Shown here: positions 48,012 through 59,040 of the stretch, one piece after another
How positions within the stretch are numbered: position 1 is the first letter of the stretch
Layout: the number at the start of each line of letters is the position of its first letter
Origin: Sorghum bicolor
Lineage: Eukaryota > Streptophyta > Magnoliopsida > Poales > Poaceae
DNA length: 64,000 nt
Direction: 5' to 3'
NCBI RefSeq assembly: GCF_000003195.3
Contig: NC_012878.2
Span: forward strand, 5,212,462-5,276,461
The notes under the pieces: model-generated
Seen by the model: the letters and a program-made list of their open reading frames with translations, nothing else
Databases searched by the model: none
What the model was told of the DNA's origin: nothing
Translations under genes and position numbers: made by a program

Positions 48012-48256
48012 GGGCCTTGTTTATAGTTGCAAAAAATTTTACAAAATTTTTCAGATTCTCCGTCACATCGAATCTTTAGACGCATGCATGAAGTATTAAA
48101 TATAGACGAAAATAAAAACTAATTGTACAGTTTGGTCGAAATTGACGAGACGAATCTTTTGACCCTACTTAATTCATGATTGAACAATATTTATCAAATA
48201 CAAACGAAAGTGTCACTATTCATATTTTGCAAAAAAATTTGAAAGTAAACTAGGAC
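48012..48256. mobile_element. Tourist-like MITE (GGCCTTGTTT family)
   Basis: The left end is GGGCCTTGTTTATAGTTGC. The core 'ccgtcacatcgaatcttta' is present. The right end is 'agtaaactaggac'. Confidence 0.78.
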
Positions 48257-48846
48257 ACGTTTTCTTTGGGCCGGAACATGAACATTCCACTCCATAAGAA
48301 ATGCATTACAAATGTGTACTTGGAACCTTATTTTCCTACATATACCTGGTTCGTGTACTCATCTCGTCTCATAAAAGCCCTGTTTGGTTTATAGCTTACC
48401 TAAGCCTGGCTTATAAACTGAGCAGCTGAGCAGGATTTATCTGATGAGCCACGACATGTAGAATGTAAAGCTGGCTATTTGACTGTCCCGATTATTTCGA
48501 GTAGAACATTTTGCACTAGGACTCGTAGGCTTTTCTTAAACTACATAGCACTATTTACTATACTATTCCTGTGCTTCTATACCTTTGCAACTAGCACTAG
48601 ATGAAAGTTTATATTTACATCTGGTTCCTTCAAAATCGAGGTAGAGAATGGCGGGGCTTGAGGAGGAAGACACGCTGCAGGGGAGGAAGCCAATGATGGG
48701 AGGCCGCCGCTGTCAGTGGGGAGGAAGCTAAGCGAAAATTGTCTAAGTTCTTACATGCCTACCAAGTGCCATGGATGCTCCATTGATATGACAGAACCGT
48801 CCGAAATAACACACTTTTGGAGCACTTGTCTTTCATTAGGCACTAA

Positions 48847-49090
48847 GGCCTTGTTTAGATGTAAAAAGTTTTTGGATTTTGACACGGTAGCATTTTCGTT
48901 TTTATTTGACAAACATTGTCTAATTATGGAGTAACTAGGTTTAAAAGATTCGTCTTGTGATTTACAAGTAAACTGTGCAATTAGTTATTCTTTTTATTTA
49001 TATTTAATACTTCATACATGTGCCGCAAGATTCGATATGACGAGAAATCTTGTAAAGTTTTGGGTTTTAGGGTGTATCTAAACAAAGGCC
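48847..49090. mobile_element. Tourist-like MITE with TAA duplication
   Basis: The ends are GGCCTTGTTTAGATGT and TAAACAAAGGCC. TAA lies at 48844-48846 and 49091-49093. Confidence 0.88.
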
Positions 49091-49109
49091 TAAGTATCCC
49101 AAAAAATAG

Positions 49110-50000
49110 CTATTCCAGTCAGTTTTGTCGAGCACACCCAGCGAGAGAACTCGAAACAATCCACATTTACCTCCAGAATCCAATAATGAGTAGAGCTTAT
49201 CCATTTCATACTACAAGTCTCAAAATTTATTTATTACAATACCATAGTTCAGAGTGCATAAATAAAATAGCGGAAATAAATCTACGACGACGATACAAGG
49301 ACATCCAGTTGTGCCCACCAGCGGAACCCTTGACACAGAGACCACTCCTCAAGCTGCACCTCCAACAGGATAAAATAAACCCTAAGTACACAATGTACTT
49401 GCAAGACTTACCCAAAGCGATATATCCGCGACTCTCAGGATTATGAAAGGCTTTATGGCTGGTGTGCTATTTATTTTGCAGAAAGCATTACTAAGAGTTC
49501 ATCCTTAGATTTTATTTTATTTAGCTATAAGTTTTACTTCATTAGCTAACCATTCTAGGTAAGCACCTGTTCTACTTTCAAGCAAGAGTTGAGCAAGCAG
49601 AACCCATTTTACCAACTTCCACACTTCCACATTCTTACTACGGTGCTAGACAATAGCCAAGTCAGACCGCTGATAACAATGGCGATTCGCGAATCAATGT
49701 ATCTCAGCTGGGTATCCCGAAACTACGGTGCTAGACAATAGCCAAAGCTCGCTCCTCCACGCGTAGCCACGTGGGCCGCCTCCTCGCACGTCCGCACGTG
49801 AGCGCAGCTCGCCTCCACGCGCAGCCACATAGGGCCGCTCAGCTCCGCATAACGCCGTCTCCACTGGTAAACCTAACGCTAGCTCTGTATATCATGTTGT
49901 AATTTGGGGAAAGCTCTGTCTCAGAACAGAGGGGCTCTCTATTTCTTTCTCTTACTTTTACATATAAGACCTTTTACAATTCATTATTTACACCAACATT
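49110..50000. other. Repeat-derived DNA, possible LTR remnant
   Basis: 'actacggtgctagacaatag' occurs twice (about 49640 and 49722). A segment ending near 50000 (ttacaccaaca) resembles the R-U5 end of an LTR. No coding region or partner LTR was found. Confidence 0.35.
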
Positions 50001-50167
50001 AACAAATGGGCGGGTCAGGACAGACAAAATTCTCAGATACTTAGAACAAATGGGAAGCCAACCAAAAATGTTTCAAATGGTCCATCTCATCCCAGCCGCC
50101 ATTACGTGAGCCATAACACACTTCTACGGCATCTCCTGGAGAAAGCATGTGCTGATCCTACAGAACA

Positions 50168-50440
50168 ATGTCTTCAGACTTCAGTTGTAATGACGATGTT
50201 TTCCACGGCAGCGATTTTCTGCTAGTCGATTTCCACTGCCTGATGTTGCTCGTCGACGTTGATTTATCCTCAAAGGCTGCAACTGTCAGCAGCCTAGGTC
50301 ACTCGTCAGCTTCCACATCAGCAGGAGGATCCGCTGTAGACTCAAGTGAGCAAGACTCCCAGACCCAGCCTGTCGAAGTGCGGCCCAAGAGGTTCAGGAA
50401 ACCCAACCTGGCGGTGCTCAGCCAAGAGTGTCGTGTGTGA
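50168..50440 (+). CDS. Small ORF of unknown function, possibly a terminal exon
   Basis: A 90-residue ORF, MSSDFSCNDDVFHGSDF at the start and a basic VRPKRFRKPNLAVLSQE near the end. The Ser/Gln-rich middle and basic tail look like a fragment of a larger protein, perhaps a retroelement or nuclear-protein relic. No splice partner was identified. Confidence 0.3.
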   Translation: MSSDFSCNDDVFHGSDFLLVDFHCLMLLVDVDLSSKAATVSSLGHSSASTSAGGSAVDSSEQDSQTQPVEVRPKRFRKPNLAVLSQECRV

Positions 50441-50506
50441 GCGAGAGAGAAGGGATCGTTAAGAAATTTGTGAAACTCTAAACTCTAACAAGCACTCATC
50501 TGAGAT

Positions 50507-50553
50507 TCCTCCCCACTGTTCTTCTTCCTCCCCACTGTTCTTCTTCCTCCCCA
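50507..50553. repeat. 19-bp tandem repeat
   Basis: 'tcctccccactgttcttct' occurs twice, followed by a partial third unit. Confidence 0.85.
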
Positions 50554-50599
50554 GGTTCTATTCGTCCCTTGCGCTCCTTGCTATCAGCAACCTCCAATG

Positions 50600-51884
50600 C
50601 TCTTTTACTTCTAGGCTGTCAGGCTGAGTGATATATCCTGAAACTCCCTGCTCTTCGACACATGATACATTCCAAACAGGACATATATATATAACAAACT
50701 AGCTCTTCATATTTTCATTGGATTCAAATTCAACGTAGGGAAATGGCCAGCTGACTGAGATCCAACAGCAAATGTACAACTGGGTCGACGCCAAATGCAA
50801 GCAAGACCACGTAGTTAAAGTATTTACAACCTCAAAGTAGATTCCCCAACAGCAAGCTCTGATTTATGAACATTGGTGAAAACCAGAACTAAAAATGGGC
50901 AACTGCCAGTTTGCCATGCATAAGGTGTACCTGAATGGATGGTCAGCATATATGCACCAAATTTGAAGCCAAAAGGATGTTGATCCATGAGTAAACTTAG
51001 GTAGAAACAACTCAGCGGTTTCTTTTCTAGTGTCTTGAATTCAAATACTTATTTGCTTCTTATAATAAAAAGACATCCATTCTTCGCTGCATTGCAAATC
51101 GAAGTTCAGCAATAGATGACATTAAGGTTGTACCTTCTTACAGACAAGCCCAAGACTGATAAAGCTTGTCACCAATGATGGGATTTATGAACATTAGGAG
51201 ATTAACAATCAAGCGAAACACAGAACACCTAAGCTCAAGAAATGAAGTCTAGCACTAATTTCATTGATGTTAAATAGTAGCTTTCCTGCCAAAATTTAAT
51301 TCTATTTTCCATTCCGCCAAGCCAATCTAAACCTAAATGAGAAGCCTTCCTAGGAGCACCTCAAGTTTGTGGGTCAATTTCTTTTGTGCTATTAAAAACT
51401 TTTGCAATTCCTTAAATGCCATCAATATGTCAATGACATGCATGGGCATCTTAATGTGATTGAAGGATTTCAGATTTTATCAGGGGCAGAGAGAATTCTT
51501 CCCATGTTTGTCAAGCACTTACAGCACCAGCTCTTGGTTTCTAATTATAGAGGCTGCTACAAGTGCTGCAAAAAGAACAACATTAAAAGTTAAGTGTACC
51601 TGGTTGTGGAATCAATTTTTCACTCCCAATGAACTTATGTTTATTTCCATCCATAGCAGCCAAGGGCCAACAAGATGTAGACATGCGTGGCTACTAATCA
51701 AAATAAGCAAACAGTAGGTAACGAGTAACGACAATCTCTTTTTGGACCGGGAGAAAATTGAATGGGTTTGACTGTATTTGTGATTAGATGGGGATATATG
51801 CAAATTGCAATCATTATAATGACAACATGATGGAAAATAACAATGGATATCTCAAGAGGTCTTATCTATTTATTAAGCAAAATA
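50600..51884. other. Intergenic DNA, no gene seen
   Basis: No recognisable ORF or defined repeat before the duplicated F-box flank. Confidence 0.5.
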
Positions 51885-52016
51885 TAGCATCAAATCAGTT
51901 GGCAAATTACAGTGTTCTAGGAAATGAGATATCAAATGTCAAACTGACTAAATTAAATCTTGCTAAATATATATTCCTACCTAAAAATAAAATATTTTTC
52001 ATTTGTGCCATCAGAC

Positions 52017-53605
52017 TTAACGATGAATCCTTTGGAAGGGGTCCGTTATTGACAAATCATGTACTACTTCCGCATCTCGGCTGCATGACCCAATAAAGAT
52101 GTTTCTGGATACAAAATCGAATTGTGCACCCATCGAAGCCCTCTTTTCGACCTCCAGCAGACTACGTTGCCTTTCAATCCATTTGTATCTAACGCTTGGA
52201 AATACTGACTCAAACCTCATTAACTCCAGCACTCTTGCTCTTGATATAAAGAACTTGGCCAACATAACCTGTGACTTGTAGCCTCGATAGTTTGCTAGCA
52301 CAATTTTCCTTAGACGGATGTCTAGGGCGATAATGTTTTCCTGGTATCTAAACCAAGTTTCCTCCTCATGACTTGTTATCTGAAAAAACAAAACTGAACA
52401 TATATAAGTATAGCGTCAATGCGAACCGTTATATTTAGAGCAACCAATCATCGATGTTATAGGAGTAAATTAATGCAGAAGAATGCACTGCTTGCACACA
52501 CTCTGGTACAAATGTCACCTGGATGTACAACTTGTCCAAGTGAGGAAAGCACTTCATTAAGTTAATAACCGCATTCAGACAGAGTTTCACATTAGATAAT
52601 GCTAGAACCTTCACACTGCTCACCACCGCCGTCATGGTAGCAATAATATTTGGTCCCTGATCAGTTTAATTTAAAGCATGTTTAGCATTAACACAAGTAT
52701 CTTGCATGTAGTAGGCAAATGGATGAGGTGAGAATGCATGATGCCCATACCTGAACTGTTGAAGTGCCAAAGTGAAACCTGGGGAAATTAGTATTACGGA
52801 GTTTCCCCAAAATATGCAATCTTGGCGCAGAGATTACCGACACGGCGATCTTAGTTCCTCCGAGAAGTAACAATCTTTCTAGACATGGAGCATCCTTGAT
52901 GACGAGCTGTTGTACCTTCTTAAAGTTTCTCCAGCCAGAATGCACACCGATGCTTATGATGCTAGGTGACACGATCTGCACTGGGCACAATTCCTGGTCA
53001 CAACGTATGAACAAGCTCTGCAGGGCAGGGCAGGCGGCGAGCAAGGCATGGAGGTAGCTCTCCGAGATGACGACATTCACAAGGCTCAGCTGCGTGAGAA
53101 GCGGAAACTGAAGCGCAGCACTGCCATTTTTGCCGTCCTTGAAAATGCAGCTGCTGAAGGTGGCGACACGAAGGGTGGACGAGAAGCGGTGTAGTGCTGA
53201 TTCTGGAACTCGAATCACTTGGTGGAGCTGGAGCTCCTGCAGCTTGTGGAGGGCGGAGGACTGAAGCCAGCCGCCCAGATCCGCGGCGAAGAAAGAGTGG
53301 TAGTCGCCGTAATAAGAGACAGAGAAGCGGCGGGCGGGGCCTGGGTGCGAGGAGAGGATGCGGGAGATCTCCCTGCCTTCAGGGACGCCATGGACGTAGC
53401 CCTCGAGGTTGAGAGGAGCGGAGCGCCATAGGCGGCGCCAGCGGGAGGAGAGCACCTTCGTGCGGGCGCCTTCTTTGGTGGGGAGAAGAGAGACGATGTC
53501 GCCGAGAACGCCGTCGGGGAGGCTGCTGATCCGGTCGGCGACGGCGAGGCGCTCTTCCAGTTCCAGCCTCCTATTCTTCGCTGTGGTGAGCAACTCCATC
53601 TCCAT
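52017..53605 (-). CDS. F-box/FBD-like protein, intact twin of the split gene
   Basis: Three minus-strand exons: 53605-52751, 52656-52519 and 52379-52017. Junctions are GT/AG and all in phase 0; the product is 451 residues. The F-box ([20 protein letters not shown], about residues 26-45) is followed by SRWRRLW, LRR-like repeats (LLTQLSLVNVVISESYLHAL, APCLERLLLLGG, APRLHILGKL) and an FBD-like C-terminus with LMKCFPHLDKLYIQ. The family recruits substrates to SCF E3 ligases. Exon borders, introns and both flanks match the split copy at 1613-8797 in inverted orientation, so the pair arose by duplication. This copy has no insertion and no visible lesion. Confidence 0.9.
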
Positions 53606-54012
53606 GCGATGGCGGCGCCGCGGCGCAGGCGCGGTGGCCGATCGGGACGTCGAGGTTAGCTGTGACTTGTGACGGAGGCCTGGCTTCTAATTAAGCATGG
53701 TTTTTATTTGGGCTTTTGGGCTAATCTTCCTTAATTTTCAGCCTGCTATCTCATTACATGTGTGTTTGATTGCAAGTGTTAAAATTTAACAGTACTGTAA
53801 TATTTTCATTTTCTCTCTACTACTAAATTGTGAAAATTCAGTCTGCCCCAAAATTTTTTCTGCCTCGGTGCCGACTCGGCCCGCCTGAGTTTTTTTAGAG
53901 TTCCCAATATAAAATCTCCTTTATATATTACAGCACATTGAGATTAAAGAAACTATATAGGGCCTAAATACAAAATATTTATCCTATTAATTTACTTTTT
54001 TTATTATTTCAT

Positions 54013-54357
54013 TCGGCTGAAAATTGATAAATACTTAGTAATTCATAGAAAATTTTAAAAGTTACAAAACAGCATTTGTTCAACTCTACATATGTAGATC
54101 CATGCAGTAAACAAAAAATATCACAATTTTTATTTTATCTTTTTTTCTGGAGATGCTTGCCTATGCTTTTTAGTGTAAAATTGATCGGCTGAAATTGATA
54201 AATGCGTAGTAATTCATAGAAAAATCTAAAAATTACAAAACAAATTTTGTTCAGCTCCACATATGTAGATCAATGTTGTAAACAAAAAATATCAAAAATT
54301 TTAATATATTTTTTGTTGAAGATGATTGCCTATGTTTTTTAGTGTAAAATTGAAATT
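54013..54357. repeat. 172-bp direct repeat pair inside the Helitron
   Basis: Copies start 'tcggctgaaaattgat' at 54013 and 'tcggctgaaattgat' at 54185 and stay alignable to 'ttttagtgtaaaattga'. Confidence 0.85.
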
Positions 54358-54673
54358 ATAGTTATCTTGCTCTAATTATTTTGAAAATTTTAGGGTAGTC
54401 TATTTAATGTGATGCTTGATTTGTGGTAAAAGTTTTAGCACCATTTCTGCATATCTCACTAATTTACTAATTTACCTAAATTTATGCTTGAGGATGCTTA
54501 CACTACCTTTGCACGATGTGTTGTTATGTCATATGAACACTTCATAAGCGCATGTATTCATAATCTACATACATTTAAGTGATATATCATATTTCATAGA
54601 AATCTAATCTAAATAAAAAAAAAGTTAGCAACAAACTTCTCATGCTTTAATATAATACTAAGCTATATTAAAA

Positions 54674-54840
54674 GATAATATTAGAGTAAGATAAGGTTTG
54701 ACTAATTTCTATTTTTATTATTAAATAAATATGTCTTCCAGCTACATATTATTGTAGATAATATTATAGTAAGATAAGGTTTGACTAATTTCTATTTTTA
54801 TTATTAAATAAATATGTCTTCAAGCTATATATATTATTGT
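54674..54840. repeat. 83-bp direct repeat pair inside the Helitron
   Basis: 'aagataaggtttgactaatt' and its downstream sequence occur twice with near identity. Confidence 0.88.
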
Positions 54841-55087
54841 AAATATTAACTATCTAATACTATAGATGTCATGGTTATCAATAAAATAATAGACTTTAAA
54901 TTTTATAAAAAGAATAAATATAAATAGATATGTAACATTATGTCATCATTTTCTATGGCCATTTGATGTTTTTCTCCCGTTGCAACGCACGGGCATATTT
55001 ACTAGTATTTGATAATTAGTGTCCAATCATGAACTATTTAGACTCAAAAGATTCATCTCGTAAAATATTTTTAGCTGTATTTTTAAT

Positions 55088-55977
55088 GGCAACATATCCT
55101 GTGCAAACTAAACAAGATGTGCAAACTTGCAAACTCTCAATCGAGACCACTAGATCCCCATCCGATGGCTAGCAACAGAGGTGGGTCAATTTTACTAAAA
55201 ACCGCCCGCCACCCCTCTATCCGTTTTGCAAAAAGACCCCTTCGTGCCCTCCAGTCAATCTCCTCATTCTTTTCTCCTCCGTCGTCGGCCCAGTCCCGCA
55301 ACGTTCGCCCAACCCCTGGGCGGCCGCCAAGCCAGCCGACCGCTGAGCCTCCCATCCAGCCGACGCTCGAGCTCGTGCTCGTGGACGGCCATGACTTCTG
55401 GAGGCCGGTCCTTGGAGTCCCAGTGCGCTTCCCGGCGACCACAGCGCCCGCCCTCTCGGATCCGGCGGCTCCCGGCGCCCTCAGCGCCCCCAGCGCCTGC
55501 CAAGTCTCGGCACCGTCACCGTCGGCCCTCGCCCCGACTGTGCCCCGGCTTGGTCCAAGCGCCCCGCCCCTTGGTGCTGACAACCTGAAGGCCCGACGCA
55601 GCCTCTTCTGCGTGCAGCGCATTGACGAGCGGCGTCGACGTAGGGCTCTCCATCCTGACGGGCTTCGTGGCCTCCTTCTTGATGGGGATGGGCGTCGGAG
55701 TCCATGGCGCGTGTGGGGATAGGTGGCGGCGGCTAGTCACGGTAAAAGGGAAACCGAAGAGACCTCTGTACGGGAGGAACCAAGCGATGTGATAATCAGC
55801 TACGGGAGATTAGGGAGGGGTCAACTACAAAAGAAGTAATTAGCAATGATGGATGGTGGGTGTTTTTTTTATAAAAATACCCAACTCTGTTGCTAGCCAT
55901 CGGATGGGGATCTAGTTGTCTCGATTGAGAGTTTGTAAGTTTGCACAGCTTGCTTGGTTTGCACTTGATATGTTGCC
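55088..55977. mobile_element. Mutator-like (Pack-MULE-like) element with 9-bp target duplication
   Basis: Terminal inverted repeats of about 99 bp begin GGCAACATAT on both sides and agree at about nine of ten positions (shared core CTAGATCCCCATCCGATGGC). The 9-bp duplication ATTTTTAAT lies at 55079-55087 and 55978-55986. The 890-bp element carries a GC-rich interior (about 55190-55850), unlike its AT-rich surroundings, with long ORFs on both strands but no transposase. This is the structure of a Pack-MULE with captured gene DNA. Confidence 0.92.
55190..55850. other. GC-rich captured-gene-like segment in the MULE
   Basis: ORFs of 201 residues (plus, 55117-55722) and 161 residues (minus, 55622-55137) overlap. 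Pro/Ala/Arg-rich translations suggest high GC rather than a clear family. One short minus-strand frame (IPIKKEATKPVRMESPTST) looks more like a genuine protein. The source gene was not recognised. Confidence 0.4.
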
Positions 55978-56109
55978 ATTTTTAATTCTGTAAATAATAT
56001 ATATTTAATACTCTATGTATATGTCTAAATATTTAATGAGACTTAAAAAAATCACACAAAAGGCCTCACTCTATAAAAAAATCTCTCTTATACGTTCCCT
56101 AAAAAGATA

Positions 56110-56536
56110 GAAATTTTTAAATCTGTCAGCCGTCGCCGGAGCACACCGCATGGCAGTGCCTTGCCCCGGTCGCCGTCGTGGCCCTCGACGTCGCCTCCGC
56201 GCGCCGCTGGACACAGGCGCAGACAACCTTGGTACACCTCATCGCCTTGCTGCTCGCGCCCACCGCCGCGCCGCTACTCCACGACGCGCGCGTCCGCGCT
56301 TGCAGCGCCGCCTGCTCGTCGCGCAGTTGACGCCCACCAAGCCCACAACCATTACAGAGAGAGTACAAACAACTGCGGCAAGAGAAGGAGAGGTCAAGAG
56401 CACAGCGTCGAGGCGTGAGGAGCAGAGAGAACCGGGCAGGTGTGACAGTCGGCGTCGGCTGCACGTGGCCGCCACCACCGCGGACAAAGTCGCCGCCACC
56501 GCCGCGGACCAGTCCAAACCTGAAATGAGGCGGCGT
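56110..56536. other. GC-rich gene-fragment-like segment
   Basis: Overlapping ORFs on both strands (plus 56150-56548, minus 56464-56126) show no convincing domain. It could be a relic first exon. A MITE follows immediately. Confidence 0.35.
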
Positions 56537-56773
56537 GGCCTTGTTTAGTTTCCAAAAATTTTTGTAATTTTTTTTAGATTTTTTATCACATTAAATTTTA
56601 CGACATATGTATAGAGCACTAAATATAGATTAAAAAAATAATTACATGGTTTACCTTTAATTTACAAGACGAATTTTTTGACCCTAGTTAATCTATGATT
56701 GAACAATGTTTGTTAAATACAAACCAAAGTACTACAGGATCTATTTTGTAAATTTTTTTAGCTAAACAAGGCC
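56537..56773. mobile_element. Tourist-like MITE (GGCCTTGTTT family)
   Basis: The ends are GGCCTTGTTTAGTTTCC and GCTAAACAAGGCC; the family core is present. No matching 3-bp duplication was seen. Confidence 0.82.
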
Positions 56774-57560
56774 AAGTTAAAAAAAGCAGCGGGACAATTC
56801 TTACAAAAAAAAACGGAGACAACATTACAGAGAGCAGAGGGAAAACGTTAGGTACATGGCTGCGCACGAATCTTAACAACAATCTCCACCATGCAAAAGT
56901 GGAAGAAAACAAACATAAAAAACTGCTACAAGATATATAGAAATTCTGTTTTTTTAGGAAAAGTAATTTTTTTTGCTAAGGGTCTATTTGGAATGCTACA
57001 GTAGCTAAAGCCAAAAATTTTCTCCAACTAAACAAGGCCTTAGGCACTCACAATGCAGACTATATCATGGAGTCTAAAGTTATTTATTTCCTCGAACAGT
57101 GAGACTTAGAGTCTTATTTTTTCTACCTCTTTCTTCAATAAATATGATGCCACATTAGCAAAATACCATAAATAATATGTAAGTAATTGTCTTTCGACTC
57201 TGTGATAGAGTCCTCGTTCCTTAGTTCTTAGCGCTAAGTGTAGGGGCCACAGGAGGGCTGCTCTTTTCTCCTCCTCTTCACACGCGTTACCTCGGGCTTC
57301 AGCGAAGGAAAAAGAAAACAATGGATCAGATTGGATTATTTCTTTCATGTGAAATTGCTCACCAACTACAGTATTCCAGAGGAACAGGTTGGGGCGATTC
57401 CTGCATTCCAAACGCTCGTTCTAGTTTTTTTTCCTTTGTTTCTAATTCCTCCAATTTTCCTATGGTATTTCTTTTCTTCAATCCAAACACACCCTAAAAT
57501 ATAAAATAAATTCCCAAAAAACTCCAAGTCCTTTTTTTTCAAGGCCCAAAACTCAAGTCT
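56774..57560. other. Intergenic DNA upstream of the 57791 gene
   Basis: A remnant of the same MITE family lies at about 56981-57045 (ctacagtagctaaagcc ... aactaaacaaggcc). No gene was seen. Confidence 0.5.
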
Positions 57561-57790
57561 AGACGTGATGTTGGACCCGGTCACGCCCAAGCAGGATCCG
57601 CCTGCCTTCAATTTGAGCCCATCTGGGCCTGCTTCTCGTACGAGTTGGACTTGGAGCACGCCAGAAATAAAAGGGTCCCGTTCGGTGTCCACGGGCAGCC
57701 AACAATCGAGGCAGAACGGGAGCAGAGCGGCGGCGGCGGCGAGCGAGGAGGAGATTGAAGCGGCGAAGGAAGAGCAGAGCGGTCGAGAGG

Positions 57791-58769
57791 ATGTCCCTCC
57801 GGTCTCTGGGTTCCCTTCTCACCCGAAGGTTGTTGATCCCCCGTGCGCAGGCGAACAAGGCACTAGCGCCGGCGGCAGGCGTGCCACTGCCACCACGCTC
57901 TCTCCACTCACTCGTGAGTTTTATTTCACCCAGGTCAAAAGCGCTTCCTTTCTTTCTTTCTTTCTTTCTTCAATTTGCGTTCGCGGCTCATAATTCTCGT
58001 GGCGATGCAGAGGGATTTCGCTCTTGGTGATGGCGCAGGCGCAGGCGCTTATGGTGGTGTTGCCGCGGCTGCCTTAGCTGGATTGGTTGGAATTCTGTAT
58101 TTCAGGAAAGGTGCAGATGAGTCAGGTATGAAATAATCTTCAAATTCCTCGCCTTTTGCTTTAATTTTGCCCGTTGTTCATACCCATATCATTTTTTGTG
58201 TACCTGTAGCCGGCGAGGTGACTAAGGAGGTGACTCGGCAGGAAGCAAAGAAGCAGTTGGCTGGGGATGGAGCCAGGAAGCAAGGGGCCATAAAAGAGGC
58301 AGAAACCAAAGAGGACAATGACGACGACGACGACTTCTCCTTGGAGGAGTACCTTGCTAAGATGACGAAGATGGCTGCTGCGCAGAAGAAGGCTCGTTAC
58401 GAAAGGTCTTGCAAGAAGGCTGTCAAGGAGGAGGCGACAAACATTGAGGCCATCAAGGATGAAGCAGCCATGAAGGATGAGGCGGCCATGAAGGCGCGGT
58501 TCGAGGAGTGGATCAAAGAGTATGGCAAGAGATACAAAAACAAGGAGGAGAAGGCTCGGCGCTATGAATTGTTCAAGGCGTTTGCAAATATGGTGGACAA
58601 GGCAACCGCAGAAGGTGGGGCTGTCTTTATCACAAACCATACCGCAGATTGGACCGAGGAAGAGTGCCAGTGTCTGTATAGTGATATTGACTGGGATGAC
58701 TACCTCGATCACATCCGGTCTTTGATTGATAAGAAGAATGCCAGGGCCAAGAAGCCTAGCAGGGACTGA
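57791..58769 (+). CDS. Membrane-anchored protein with cathepsin-propeptide-like (I29) domain, no protease
   Basis: Three exons: 57791-57913, 58011-58125 and 58210-58769. Borders are GT/AG, phases agree, and the product is 265 residues. The N-terminus is basic and Ser/Leu-rich (MSLRSLGSLLTRRLLIPRAQ), like an organelle presequence. One hydrophobic helix follows (YGGVAAAALAGLVGILYF, about 55-72). A long charged helical region includes an Asp run (DNDDDDDFSLEEYLAKM) and repeated DEAAMK units. From about residue 174 it resembles the propeptide inhibitor of papain-type proteases (ARFEEWIKEYGKRYKNKEEK, then ARRYELFKAF). No catalytic protease domain follows the stop, so it may act as a free inhibitor or scaffold. 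An upstream in-frame Met at 57755 is possible, but the 57791 start gives the better presequence. Confidence 0.8.
57947..57971. repeat. (CTTT)n microsatellite in intron 1
   Basis: About six TTTC/CTTT units lie shortly after the first exon donor site. Confidence 0.9.
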
Positions 58770-59040
58770 CAGTGTGGTATGTTGTTAGTTTTCATCTTTG
58801 ATCCAATGATTAGGGATAGGTTCACTAAATTAGTTTTGAGTAAATATTTTTTAAGAAGGGCTAAATGATCACGTTGGCTTGAACTTCTAGAGCACATTGG
58901 CTTCACGTTGCGTTGGTGGGACTGGATCACATTGTTGCTCTCTTCTGCCAGCACCAAGGTGTTGATAAAGGAAAAACATTCTATGCGACGGCAGGGAAGG
59001 TGAATCTTCCATGCGCGCGGATTGCGCTAGGGTGACCTCA
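58770..59040. other. 3' flank of the 57791 gene
   Basis: Probable 3' UTR followed by the start of LINE-derived sequence. Confidence 0.5.

Larger units (their letters stand above)
53812..55005 (+). mobile_element. Non-autonomous Helitron
   Basis: The right end has the hairpin CCCGTTGCAACGCACGGG followed by ATATTTACTAG, the CTAG terminus of grass Helitrons, ending at 55005 before a T. The left end TCTCTACTACTAAA (53812-53814 on) is the matching 5' terminus type. It has no target duplication and no Rep/helicase. It contains two pairs of direct repeats (54013/54185 and 54674/54757). Confidence 0.85.
53756..56070. mobile_element. Tourist-like MITE broken by a Helitron and a Mutator-like element
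   Basis: The family sequence appears in three pieces: about 53756-53811 (gtttgattgc ... tgtaatattttcatt), 55006-55087 (gataattagtgtccaatcat, 'aaaagattcatctcgtaaaa') and 55978-56070 (tatttaatactctatg ... aaaaggcct). The gaps are filled by the two elements below. Outer edges are approximate. Confidence 0.75.

Noticed and set aside
55117..55722. 201-residue ORF as a real gene
   Set aside because: It starts inside the MULE terminal repeat, has Pro/Ala/Arg composition expected from high GC, and an equally open opposite strand.
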